64,000 nt of DNA from Chitinophaga ginsengisegetis (lineage in GTDB: Bacteria; Bacteroidota; Bacteroidia; Chitinophagales; Chitinophagaceae), in NCBI RefSeq assembly GCF_900168065.1, contig NZ_FUZZ01000003.1, positions 744,001-808,000 on the forward strand, given 5' to 3'. Positions 43,101 to 52,190 of the stretch are shown in pieces (the stretch's first letter is position 1; each line of letters starts with the position of its first letter). The notes beneath the pieces were generated by a model, which was not told the origin of the DNA, ran no database searches, and worked only from the letters and a program-made list of their open reading frames with translations. The position numbers were made by a program, and so were the translations under genes.

Positions 43101-46100
43101 ATGTCGCTACCCCATTTGCTAAAATATGTTTACAACAACGGCACTGATGAAGTGATCCGCAGGGGGAAGCGTATTTTTTCGGCCGGGGGCGTTGAACTCA
43201 TCGAGGCAGACCCGGTGCTGAAAACAGCTACCTTCCGCGTTAAGAGCGACACACATGCCAATTATTACCGTGTTTCCATCAACAAGTATGGAGAAACTAC
43301 CGGTATGTCCATCCGGTGCCAATGCCCTTACAACCTGGGCGACATCTGCCGGCACGAGGCCGCAGCACTGTTCCAGCTCCAGGAAATGCTGGACAAAAAT
43401 CATTTCGAGAGCTTCGACACACAGTTTGATCAGCAGCATACGCTGATTAAAATGAAGTCTATCGATATAAAATCCATTAAACTGCTTACCTCCGGTACTA
43501 TACTGGCCGAAGCAGAGGAAATTGCCAAGAAACATCCTGCCAAAATAAGCCTGGCCAAAGATGAGAAGGTAGAAGCCCTGCTGAAAGTTAATGGAGAAGA
43601 GTTCCCGCTGATCATTCAACGGAACGAAGAACGGTTTTTTGATACACATTGCACCTGCGATGAAACAGAACACGCACTATGCGTGCATAAAACAGCCCTG
43701 TTCCTGCAACTCCTGCAGAAAAACGGTCCGTTCTATTTCGATACCCTCCGCAACTGGGACAAGGAAAAGAATAAGCTGCTATCCTTATACGGCTATTCCC
43801 TTACCGACGACCTGGACGGAAAGTTTGCCTTCTCCTACATGGATGGCAAACCGTTTTTACGTGTACTGGACCCCAGCATCAAACGGGTAGATGGCGCCGC
43901 TGCAGGTAGCAGGCAGCCGGTTACGGCTCCCCCGCCCCCGGAAGAAACCATCACCATTACACAACGGCTGGCAGCAGTTTTTAATGCCAACGAAACATTA
44001 TACCCGTATTTTAAAATAGACCTGGTAAGCGGCGAAATAAACGAAGAGCAAACCGCCTTCGTATCACTGGCCAGCAAACTGGATCTTACCAAATATGTTG
44101 ACTTCTACCAGTTCAAGGAAAAAGACCGGGAACTGATAGCGCCCATACGAAAATTACAAGGCAGTGAAGTCAGCAAATTCCTCAGCAAAAATTCTCCGTT
44201 TGCCGGTATCTGGGAAAATATTACGCATGAAAATGCAGAAGAACTTCCTACCGAAACAAAAGAACTGATGCTGGAATACCTGCATCCTAAACTCGCCAAA
44301 CTGTTCCCACAGCTGGCGGAACACGGACTGGTATTTGAACTGCCCAACCGGCAGGCATTTAAAACAAAGAACCTGCAACAACTGCAGATAGGCGCCGACA
44401 GGCTCAAACTGGTTATTAAAACCAACACCGGCGACACCCATGTAGACATTAACTGCTATGTGACCATCGAAGGTGAACTGGTAAATGTGTCTGAAAGCGA
44501 ATGGGAAAGCCCGTTGCTGTTCCTGCACAAACAGGTGATCTATTTGTTTGAAAGTCCGCAGGATGCCCTGCACGTGGAACTCTTCCGCCAAAATGGTCAG
44601 CTGCGTATTGCTAACAAAGACTGGCCAGCTTATCTGAAAGATTACCTGCTGCCACTGAGCCGTCAGTACGATATCCAGTTTGATAAAGGATTGCTCGCAG
44701 AACTGAAAGATGTAATGCCTGAACCACGGGTGTTCCTCAAAGAACTGGGCGAAACCTTTATCATACAACCCGGATTTGCTTACCGCGGCCAGGAAGTGGA
44801 ATGGAACGATGAGAGCAAGATCACCGTGCAGGAAGGAAATAAAGTGCTCATCATCCACCGGAATAAAGAAGCAGAAGAAACTTTTGTAAATAAACTCCGC
44901 ACCCTACATACCAACTTCGCGCAACACGATAACCACAATTATTTTTACCTGCGCGCCAAAGAAGCGCTGAAAAATAACTGGTTCTTCCTGTTCTTCGATG
45001 CACTGAAAGAGATGAATGTGCGCGTGTTCGGATTCGATAACCTGCGCAACTTTAAATTCAGCTCGCATAAGCCGGTTACCAATTTACAGATCAGCTCCGG
45101 CATCGACTGGTTTGATGCACAGATCGAAGTATTGTACGGTGATCAGAAAGTAAGTATCAAGGATATTAAAAATGCGCTGGCCAACAAACAGAACTATGTT
45201 CAGCTGGCAGATGGGTCCCTGGGCCTGTTGCCGGAAGAATGGCTGCGCAAATATTCCCTGCTCTTTAAAGTTGGGGAAGAAAAAGATAAAGGACTCAAAC
45301 TCAGCAAATACAACTTCAGCGTAATCGATGAACTCTATGAGTTTATTGATGATGAAGCCGTAGTGCTGGAGCTCGAACAAAAGCGCCGCAAGCTGCTGCA
45401 GTTCGATGAAATCCGCAACATTGCCCTGCCGGAAAACCTGCAGGCAACCCTGCGCCCTTACCAGGAAAGCGGCTTCCAGTGGCTCAACTACCTCGATGAT
45501 ATCAAATGGGGCGGTATCCTCGCAGATGACATGGGGTTGGGTAAAACCATCCAGGCGCTTACCTTCCTGCAGTATTACAAGAATAAGCATGGTGGTAAAA
45601 CAATGGCGCTGATCGTTTGTCCTACTACGCTGATTTATAACTGGGAAAATGAAATCAGGAAATTTACGCCTGATATCAGGCATCATATCCACCACGGTCC
45701 TGCGCGATTAAAATCGTCTGAAGAACTGGGTAAATTTGATGCCATCATAACTACTTACGGTACCCTCCGCAGCGATATCCAACTGCTGATGAAACTGGAG
45801 TTTGATTATGTTATCCTTGATGAATCGCAGGCAATCAAAAATCCGCAGTCGAAGGTAACCAAAGCTGCACAGCTGCTTCAAACAAAGAACAGGCTGGCGC
45901 TGAGTGGTACCCCGATGCAGAATAATACCTTCGATATTTACGCCCAGATGAACTTCCTGAACCCAGGCATGCTCGGCAGCGTAGACTTTTTCCGTAACGA
46001 ATTTGCTACGCCGATCGATAAATTCCAGGATGAAGAAAGAAAAGAACATCTGCGTAAACTGATCTATCCGTTTATCCTTCGCCGCACCAAAGAACAGGTG

Positions 46101-46841
46101 GCGAAAGACCTGCCGGAAAAAATAGAAACCGTGATCTTCTGCGAAATGGATGCGGAACAACGGCATATTTACGATGCCTACCGGAATACCTATCGCTCCA
46201 AGATTCTCGGTGTTATTGAAGATCAGGGTATGGAACGTTCCCAGCTCACCATCCTGCAAGGTTTGATGAAGCTGCGGCAGATCTGTGATTCACCGGCTAT
46301 CCTGAATGATACGGAACAGTATCCGAACCATTCCGTGAAGCTGCATGAACTCACCCGTGAAATCTCTGAAAACATCGGCAACCACAAAGTGCTGATCTTC
46401 TCCCAGTTCCTGGGAATGCTCGGATTGATCCGCGACCGCATGCAGCACCTCAAAATACCATACGAGTATTTTGATGGCAGCACATCTACAGTTGATCGTG
46501 AAAAGGCTATTCAGAACTTCCAGAACAACGACGAATGCCGCGTGTTCCTCATTTCACTGAAAGCCGGTGGTGTAGGGTTGAACCTCACTGCAGCCGACTA
46601 TGTGTATATTGTAGATCCGTGGTGGAACCCGGCTGTAGAGCAACAGGCTATTGACCGTACCCACCGTATCGGGCAAACGAAGAATATCTTTGCTTACCGC
46701 ATGATCTGTAAGGATACCGTGGAAGAAAAGATCTTACAGTTGCAGGAGCGTAAGAAATCACTGGTGAAGGAAATTATTTCTGACGACAGTGGTTTTGTGA
46801 AGAAGCTGACGAAAGAAGATGTATTGTACCTGTTCAGTTAG
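43101..46841 (+). CDS. SNF2-family helicase with tandem SWIM zinc fingers
   Basis: 1246 residues from the ATG at 43101. The N-terminal part carries two SWIM-type CxCx(n)CxH motifs: CQCPYNLGDICRH (about 73-85) and CTCDETEHALCVH (about 180-192). A long middle region follows, then the SNF2 ATPase: Walker A DDMGLGKTIQ, CPTTLIYNWENEI, DESQAIKN (Walker B type), SGTPMQNN, and the helicase C-terminal DPWWNPAVEQQAIDRTHRIGQ. It probably remodels protein-DNA or RNA polymerase complexes, as RapA does; the exact job is unknown. A strong terminator follows. The longer frame from 43017 starts at the predicted transcription start and is rejected. Confidence 0.92.
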   Translation: MSLPHLLKYVYNNGTDEVIRRGKRIFSAGGVELIEADPVLKTATFRVKSDTHANYYRVSINKYGETTGMSIRCQCPYNLGDICRHEAAALFQLQEMLDKNHFESFDTQFDQQHTLIKMKSIDIKSIKLLTSGTILAEAEEIAKKHPAKISLAKDEKVEALLKVNGEEFPLIIQRNEERFFDTHCTCDETEHALCVHKTALFLQLLQKNGPFYFDTLRNWDKEKNKLLSLYGYSLTDDLDGKFAFSYMDGKPFLRVLDPSIKRVDGAAAGSRQPVTAPPPPEETITITQRLAAVFNANETLYPYFKIDLVSGEINEEQTAFVSLASKLDLTKYVDFYQFKEKDRELIAPIRKLQGSEVSKFLSKNSPFAGIWENITHENAEELPTETKELMLEYLHPKLAKLFPQLAEHGLVFELPNRQAFKTKNLQQLQIGADRLKLVIKTNTGDTHVDINCYVTIEGELVNVSESEWESPLLFLHKQVIYLFESPQDALHVELFRQNGQLRIANKDWPAYLKDYLLPLSRQYDIQFDKGLLAELKDVMPEPRVFLKELGETFIIQPGFAYRGQEVEWNDESKITVQEGNKVLIIHRNKEAEETFVNKLRTLHTNFAQHDNHNYFYLRAKEALKNNWFFLFFDALKEMNVRVFGFDNLRNFKFSSHKPVTNLQISSGIDWFDAQIEVLYGDQKVSIKDIKNALANKQNYVQLADGSLGLLPEEWLRKYSLLFKVGEEKDKGLKLSKYNFSVIDELYEFIDDEAVVLELEQKRRKLLQFDEIRNIALPENLQATLRPYQESGFQWLNYLDDIKWGGILADDMGLGKTIQALTFLQYYKNKHGGKTMALIVCPTTLIYNWENEIRKFTPDIRHHIHHGPARLKSSEELGKFDAIITTYGTLRSDIQLLMKLEFDYVILDESQAIKNPQSKVTKAAQLLQTKNRLALSGTPMQNNTFDIYAQMNFLNPGMLGSVDFFRNEFATPIDKFQDEERKEHLRKLIYPFILRRTKEQVAKDLPEKIETVIFCEMDAEQRHIYDAYRNTYRSKILGVIEDQGMERSQLTILQGLMKLRQICDSPAILNDTEQYPNHSVKLHELTREISENIGNHKVLIFSQFLGMLGLIRDRMQHLKIPYEYFDGSTSTVDREKAIQNFQNNDECRVFLISLKAGGVGLNLTAADYVYIVDPWWNPAVEQQAIDRTHRIGQTKNIFAYRMICKDTVEEKILQLQERKKSLVKEIISDDSGFVKKLTKEDVLYLFS

Positions 46842-46865
46842 AACGGCGAAATAAACTATTCACAG

Positions 46866-46902
46866 GAGCGGTTTTACGAAAGTAAAACCGCTCTTTTTTT
46901 TT
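46866..46902 (+). terminator. Rho-independent terminator of the SNF2 helicase gene
   Basis: A 12-bp perfect stem GAGCGGTTTTAC/GTAAAACCGCTC with GAAA loop, then nine T, 24 bases past the stop. Confidence 0.97.
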
Positions 46903-47069
46903 GTTCCATCCCCAACAGGAACCCCCTGGAAACTCTTTCATTTTTGCATACACCCTACCATTTCTGCATGGTTTGGCCAATGAACAGCATCTCTCTATCT
47001 TCCTCAAATATTATTTAATATACTGATTAATAACCGTTTGTGTTCGTTTGAAAGCCTCTTTTCCAATGC

Positions 47070-47086
47070 TGGCACTCCGCTGGCAT
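47070..47086 (+). promoter_or_regulatory. Sigma-54 (-24/-12) promoter of the kdp operon
   Basis: TGGCAC-N5-TGGCA fits the sigma-54 consensus TGGCAC-N5-TTGCA at all but one position, with GG and GC correctly spaced. It predicts a start near 47097, about 21 bases before the ATG at 47118. Upstream are two short palindromes (46957-46972, ACCAT/ATGGT; 47008-47021, ATATTA/TAATAT) that could be activator sites. Sigma-54 promoters need an AAA+ activator, which is not encoded in this window. Confidence 0.7.
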
Positions 47087-47117
47087 TACCCTATTTGTAT
47101 CAAAACAATTGATCCAT

Positions 47118-47462
47118 ATGCTACCAGACTCAAAAATCTCTCAATTGATAGGTTTACAGATTCCGGGGTTAACATTTCCCGCAGAACAGCAACAGCCTGT
47201 AAAGGGTTCTGTCAGTAAAGTGATCCACACGTTTGCTGATTATACCGGCCGGATGATCCGGAGTGAACAACTTCATGAGGTGAAACGTTGTTTTAACGTG
47301 GCCGCTGTATTGTATCATAATGGGAGCAGTGCCCTGCGTAACGCCATCGAAAGCGCGTTTATGTATACCCTCTCTCCCCTGCTCTGCGGAAAGCATAAGG
47401 AACTACTTCCTGTATCACTGAAGAACGTACGGATTCAACATTTACAAACTATAGCTATTTAA
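47118..47462 (+). CDS. Unknown 114-aa protein at the head of the kdp operon
   Basis: 114 residues, soluble, with no signal peptide. It starts MLPDSKISQLIGLQIPGL; a central helix GRMIRSEQLHEVKRCFNVAA is followed by RNAIESAFMYTLSPLLCG. I recognise no family. It lies 21 bases past the predicted sigma-54 start and 10 bp before the 28-aa membrane peptide, so it is the first gene of the kdp transcript. A TTG start three codons earlier is possible but less likely. A regulatory or accessory role in potassium uptake is suggested by position only. Confidence 0.65.
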   Translation: MLPDSKISQLIGLQIPGLTFPAEQQQPVKGSVSKVIHTFADYTGRMIRSEQLHEVKRCFNVAAVLYHNGSSALRNAIESAFMYTLSPLLCGKHKELLPVSLKNVRIQHLQTIAI

Positions 47463-47472
47463 AACACTTTTT

Positions 47473-47559
47473 ATGATGATGACTATTCTCCTGGTGCTGG
47501 CAGGATTGGCCTGCTTCGCCGTATTCTTCAAATCGGTCGACTATTTCGAAAAGATCTAA
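47473..47559 (+). CDS. Tiny membrane peptide before kdpF (28 aa)
   Basis: A short frame of 28 codons: MMMTILLVLAGLACFAVFFK plus SVDYFEKI. It has one hydrophobic helix (about 4-19) and a charged tail, 10 bp after the 114-aa gene and 17 bp before kdpF. Tight spacing in a single operon supports it being translated. It resembles KdpF in size and topology but not in sequence. It may be a second small Kdp subunit; this is inference. Confidence 0.6.
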   Translation: MMMTILLVLAGLACFAVFFKSVDYFEKI

Positions 47560-47576
47560 CTAAAACGCTTGTTATC

Positions 47577-47654
47577 ATGAATGCATTATTTGTTTTATCA
47601 CTTTTCGTTTTCGGCTACATGATCTATGTACTGTTGAAACCTGAAAAATTCTGA
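47577..47654 (+). CDS. kdpF: KdpF, small Kdp subunit (25 aa)
   Basis: 25 residues, MNALFVLSLFVFGYMIYVLL and then KPEKF. A single membrane helix ending in KPEKF is the hallmark of KdpF, which stabilises the KdpABC complex. It lies 54 bp before kdpA. Confidence 0.9.
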   Translation: MNALFVLSLFVFGYMIYVLLKPEKF

Positions 47655-47708
47655 TTGGAGATTTTACTCCCACGCCTATACGCAAAGCTTATTTAACTGA
47701 CTATAGAA

Positions 47709-49421
47709 ATGACAACAGAAATCTTAGGCGTAATAGCCACCTACGGCATTACGCTTTTACTGGCCTGGCCACTGTCGAGGTACATTGTAAAGGTATTCAG
47801 GGGTGAACGGACCTGGTCCGATTTTATGGCGCCGCTGGAACGCCTCTTCTTTAAAATTTCCGGTATCAATCCTAAGGAGGAAATGAACTGGAAAGAGCAT
47901 CTGAAGGCATTACTTACCATCAACCTTGTATGGTTTGTATATGCCTTTTTTGCACTGTTTTTCCAGGACAAGTTGCCGCTGAACCCGGATGGAAACCCCG
48001 GGCAGTCGGCCGACCTGGCGTTTAATACCGCCATCAGCTTCGTGGTGAACTGTAACCTGCAGCACTATTCTGGTGAAACAGGCGTTACTTATTTCACCCA
48101 GTTATTTGTACTGGCCTTCCTGCAGTTTGTGAGTGCCGCTACCGGTATTGCTGCGCTGATTGTGGTGTTCAAAGCCATGAAAGAAAAAACAACCACTAAG
48201 CTGGGGAACTTCTGGGATATTTTCCTGAAAACAATCACCCGTATACTGTTACCAATAAGTATTGTGATTGCGCTGATCTTTGTTTTCAATGGTATGCCTG
48301 CCAGCTACGCCGGCAAGGAAGCCATTGTTACTATGCAGGGTGATACCGTGAACGTTTCTCACGGTCCTGTGGCGGGCTTTGTGGCGATCAAACACCTCGG
48401 TACCAACGGTGGCGGATGGTTTGGCGCTAACTCCGCTCATCCGCTGGAAAACCCTAACTACGTTACCTGGATGACGGAAATGGTAGCGCAGGTGCTCATT
48501 CCTATTGCAATGGTATTTGCACTGGGGATGTTTATACAACGAAAGAAATTTGCGATGGTCATCTTCGGGATTATGACCATTGGTATGATATGCCTGCTGA
48601 TCCCTTCCATGCAGCAGGAAATGGCCGGTAATCCTGCCATTGCCCACATGGGTATCCAACAGGCTACCGGGGCTATGGAAGGTAAGGAAGTGCGGTTTGG
48701 AGCCGCTGCCACGGGATACTGGAGTACCGTAACCACTATTATTTCTACCGGTTCTGTATGTGGCTGGCACGATAGCACCATGCCTATGACCGGCATGATG
48801 CAGCTGCTGGGTATGATGCTCAACTGCTTCTATGGCGGTTGTGGTGTAGGGATCCTCAACTATTACATCTTTATTATTATCGCGGTGTTTATATCCGGGC
48901 TCATGGTAGGCCGTACGCCAGAATTCATGGGGCATAAGCTGGAAGCGCGGGAAGTAAAGATCGCTGCTATTATTACGTTGTTGTCGCCGTTCCTGATACT
49001 GGCCGGTACCGCTTTATCATCGTGGGTATTGTCGCACCACCCGGATGCCAACTGGGCGGTGAAGCCATCGGCCTGGCTAAATAACCCCGGCTATCACGGC
49101 TTCTCTGAAATGCTGTATGAGTATACTTCTGCCAATGCCAACAACGGTTCCGGTTTTGAAGGTTTGGGAGATGGAAACGTTTTCTGGAATGTATCTACCG
49201 GCTTTATACTGATCCTCGGCAGGTTCCTGCCTATCATAGGACCGGTTGCCATTGCGGGTTTGATGGCTTCCAAAAAATATATACCTGAATCCGCCGGTAC
49301 GCTGAAAACAGATTCACTCACTTTTGGCGCCATGACCTTCGCGGTGATCGTTATCCTCACTGCCTTGTCTTATTTCCCGGCACTGGCACTAGGCCCGATC
49401 GCAGAGTATTTTTCCCTGTAA
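47709..49421 (+). CDS. kdpA: Potassium-transporting ATPase subunit KdpA
   Basis: The potassium-binding and translocating channel-like subunit of the Kdp pump in the inner membrane. 570 residues with ten membrane helices and four selectivity-filter loops: VVNCNLQHYSGE (first), GTNGGGWFGANSAHPLENP (second), GSVCGWHDSTMPMTG (third), and NCFYGGCGVGILNY (fourth). The first loop reads NCN where many KdpA have NTN, and the third has CGW where many have NSM. It is followed by kdpB after 20 bp. Confidence 0.97.
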   Translation: MTTEILGVIATYGITLLLAWPLSRYIVKVFRGERTWSDFMAPLERLFFKISGINPKEEMNWKEHLKALLTINLVWFVYAFFALFFQDKLPLNPDGNPGQSADLAFNTAISFVVNCNLQHYSGETGVTYFTQLFVLAFLQFVSAATGIAALIVVFKAMKEKTTTKLGNFWDIFLKTITRILLPISIVIALIFVFNGMPASYAGKEAIVTMQGDTVNVSHGPVAGFVAIKHLGTNGGGWFGANSAHPLENPNYVTWMTEMVAQVLIPIAMVFALGMFIQRKKFAMVIFGIMTIGMICLLIPSMQQEMAGNPAIAHMGIQQATGAMEGKEVRFGAAATGYWSTVTTIISTGSVCGWHDSTMPMTGMMQLLGMMLNCFYGGCGVGILNYYIFIIIAVFISGLMVGRTPEFMGHKLEAREVKIAAIITLLSPFLILAGTALSSWVLSHHPDANWAVKPSAWLNNPGYHGFSEMLYEYTSANANNGSGFEGLGDGNVFWNVSTGFILILGRFLPIIGPVAIAGLMASKKYIPESAGTLKTDSLTFGAMTFAVIVILTALSYFPALALGPIAEYFSL

Positions 49422-49441
49422 TTTTTTAATGACTGACTACC

Positions 49442-51487
49442 ATGAAGCATGATAATAAATTGTTTCCGAAAGAATTGGTGATGGAGAGCCTGAAGCAGTC
49501 TTTCGTAAAACTGAATCCGAAATTAATGATCAAAAACCCGGTGATGTTCACCGTGGAAATAGGTACTGCCGTAATGCTGATAGTAGCGCTGTATGCGCTC
49601 TTTACCGGCAACAAGGAACAAGGCAGTGCGGCGTATAATGTTGCCATCTTTGTAGTACTCTTCCTTACTGTGTTGTTTGCCAACTTCGCCGAAGCCATTG
49701 CAGAAGCGCGTGGTAAAGCACAGGCAGAAAGTTTGCGTAAAACAAGGGAAGAAACACCGGCAAAGAAAGTAGAACTTGTAGGTGAAATCTTTACCAACGA
49801 AATCAAAATTGTATCCTCTTCTTCCCTGCGTAAAGGCGACATCTTTGTATGTGAACCGGGCGATATTATCCCCGCCGATGGTGAAATTGTACAGGGCCTC
49901 GCCAGCATCGACGAATCTGCCATTACCGGCGAAAGCGCGCCGGTGATCCGGGAAGCCGGCGGCGATAAATCCAGTGTGGTAGGTGGTACCAAAGTTTTGT
50001 CTGACCATATTAAAGTACGGGTAAGCACTGAACCGGGCGAATCTTTCCTGGATAAAATGATTGCCCTCGTAGAAGGCGCCAGCAGGCAGAAAACGCCTAA
50101 TGAAATTGCGCTCACCATCCTGCTGGCCAGCTTCACCCTGGTGTTTATCATTGTATGCGTAACGCTGAAACCATTTGCAGACTACGCACAAACACCGATC
50201 ACCATTGCGGCCTTCATCTCCCTGTTTGTATGCCTCATCCCTACTACCATCGGCGGTTTATTATCGGCCATCGGTATTGCGGGAATGGACCGTGCATTGC
50301 GTGCCAACGTGATCACCAAATCAGGTAAAGCCGTGGAAACCGCTGGTGATATTGATGTGTTGTTGCTGGATAAAACCGGTACCATCACCATCGGTAACCG
50401 TAAGGCAACTAACTTCTACGCCACCAATGGCATTTCCACCGCAGAATTTATCCGCCTCTGCGCACTCAGCTCTTTATCCGATGAAACACCGGAAGGTAAA
50501 TCCATCGTGGAGCTGGCAGGTAAAGACGTGGTAAGTAAATTATCAGTGAGTGGCTCCAGCCTGGTGAAGTTCACCGCCGAAACCCGCAGCAGCGGTATCG
50601 ATCTGCCCGATGGCAGCCGTATCCGCAAGGGCGCTTATGATGCCATCAGGCGACTCGCGGAAAAAGAAGGATTCTCTTTCCCGGCGGAAACACTGGCTAA
50701 AGTAGAATCTATTTCCAACGATGGCGGTACGCCACTGGTAGTAGCGCTCAACAGCAAAGTGCAGGGCGTTATTGAATTGCAGGATATTATTAAGCCGGGT
50801 ATCAGCGAGCGTTTCGACCGCCTGCGTAAAATGGGTGTAAAAACGGTGATGGTGACCGGTGATAACCCGCTTACCGCTAAATATATTGCCAACAAAGCCG
50901 GTGTGGACGACTTCATCGCTGAAGCCAAGCCGGAAGATAAAATGAGCTATATCCGTAAGGAACAAAATGAAGGCCGGCTGGTAGCCATGATGGGCGACGG
51001 TACAAACGATGCGCCCGCCCTGGCCCAGGCCGATGTAGGCGTGGCCATGAACAGTGGTACCCAGGCCGCGAAAGAAGCCGGTAACATGGTGGATCTCGAC
51101 AACGACCCTACCAAGCTGATTGAAATCGTGGAAATTGGTAAGCAGCTGTTAATGACACGCGGTACCCTTACCACCTTCTCCATTGCCAACGACGTGGCAA
51201 AATATTTCGCTATTGTGCCTGCGTTGTTTGTGGCCTCCATACCAGCATTGCAGGGTATCAACATCATGAAACTGCATAGCCCTGAAACAGCGATCCTGAG
51301 TGCCGTTATTTTCAACGCCATCATTATCCCGATGCTGATACCGCTGGCCCTTCGTGGCGTGGCTTATAAGCCTATCGGCGCCAGTGCGTTGCTTCGCCGC
51401 AACCTGCTGATCTATGGCGTAGGTGGTATCATAGCGCCTTTCATCGGTATCAAGCTGATTGATATGCTGATAGCGCTTTTCATGTAA
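49442..51487 (+). CDS. kdpB: Potassium-transporting ATPase subunit KdpB (P-type ATPase)
   Basis: The ATP-driven catalytic subunit of Kdp. 681 residues: P-type phosphorylation motif DKTGTIT, ESAITGESAPV in the actuator domain, the nucleotide-binding EGKSIVELA/GIDLPDGSRIRKGA region, MVTGDNPLTAKYIA, and GDGTNDAPALAQADVGVAMNSGTQAAKEA. Seven or so membrane helices. It follows kdpA and precedes kdpC. Confidence 0.97.
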   Translation: MKHDNKLFPKELVMESLKQSFVKLNPKLMIKNPVMFTVEIGTAVMLIVALYALFTGNKEQGSAAYNVAIFVVLFLTVLFANFAEAIAEARGKAQAESLRKTREETPAKKVELVGEIFTNEIKIVSSSSLRKGDIFVCEPGDIIPADGEIVQGLASIDESAITGESAPVIREAGGDKSSVVGGTKVLSDHIKVRVSTEPGESFLDKMIALVEGASRQKTPNEIALTILLASFTLVFIIVCVTLKPFADYAQTPITIAAFISLFVCLIPTTIGGLLSAIGIAGMDRALRANVITKSGKAVETAGDIDVLLLDKTGTITIGNRKATNFYATNGISTAEFIRLCALSSLSDETPEGKSIVELAGKDVVSKLSVSGSSLVKFTAETRSSGIDLPDGSRIRKGAYDAIRRLAEKEGFSFPAETLAKVESISNDGGTPLVVALNSKVQGVIELQDIIKPGISERFDRLRKMGVKTVMVTGDNPLTAKYIANKAGVDDFIAEAKPEDKMSYIRKEQNEGRLVAMMGDGTNDAPALAQADVGVAMNSGTQAAKEAGNMVDLDNDPTKLIEIVEIGKQLLMTRGTLTTFSIANDVAKYFAIVPALFVASIPALQGINIMKLHSPETAILSAVIFNAIIIPMLIPLALRGVAYKPIGASALLRRNLLIYGVGGIIAPFIGIKLIDMLIALFM

Positions 51488-51512
51488 TTCTAAACTGATA
51501 AATTTTAAAGAG

Positions 51513-52076
51513 ATGAAAAAATATCTTTGGCCTTCTGTAAAACTCACACTGTTACTGGTGGTATTACTGGGAGGATTATATCCGCTGTTTATTGCTGGTG
51601 TGGCTAAAATGGCTCCCGGTAAAGGCGATGGTATCAAAGTAACGCATAACGGAAGAGTAGTGGGTTATGAAAACATTGCACAGAAATTCAGTGATGATAA
51701 ATATTTCCAGCCCCGTCCTTCTACGGTGGATTATAACGCCGCCGGTTCCGGTGGTTCCAATAAAGCGGCAGGTAACCCCGATTACCTGAAAACCGTACAG
51801 GAAAGAATTGATTCCTTCATGGTACACAACCCGGATGTGAAAAAAGAAAACATCCCGGCAGAACTGGTCACTGCTTCTGCCAGTGGTTTAGACCCGCACC
51901 TCACTCCTGCTGCCGCCTATGTACAGGTGCCGCGTGTAGCGAAGCTGAGAGGCATTCCTGCGGATAAGCTGAAACAACTGATCGATGCCAATACCCAGGG
52001 TCCTTTAATGGGACTGTTTGGTTTATCTACTGTTAATGTGTTAAAATTAAACATAGCGCTCGATGATATGAAATAG
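51513..52076 (+). CDS. kdpC: Potassium-transporting ATPase subunit KdpC
   Basis: The peripheral subunit with a single N-terminal membrane helix (LTLLLVVLLGGLYPLFIAGVA) that supports KdpAB. 187 residues, with YFQPRPSTVDYNAAGSGGSN, the DPHLTPAAAYVQVPRVAKLRG block, and a C-terminal FGLSTVNVLKLNIALD. The third pump gene; the porin follows after a 114-bp gap. Confidence 0.96.
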   Translation: MKKYLWPSVKLTLLLVVLLGGLYPLFIAGVAKMAPGKGDGIKVTHNGRVVGYENIAQKFSDDKYFQPRPSTVDYNAAGSGGSNKAAGNPDYLKTVQERIDSFMVHNPDVKKENIPAELVTASASGLDPHLTPAAAYVQVPRVAKLRGIPADKLKQLIDANTQGPLMGLFGLSTVNVLKLNIALDDMK

Positions 52077-52190
52077 GGCGCAGTCCTTTTATTCCTTTAG
52101 CCTGTGAATGTCTTATGAAGAACCTTTTACCTGGTAGTCTGTCGCAGCAGATTACCAGTGATTCTACCAACACGAACCTATATATTTAAG

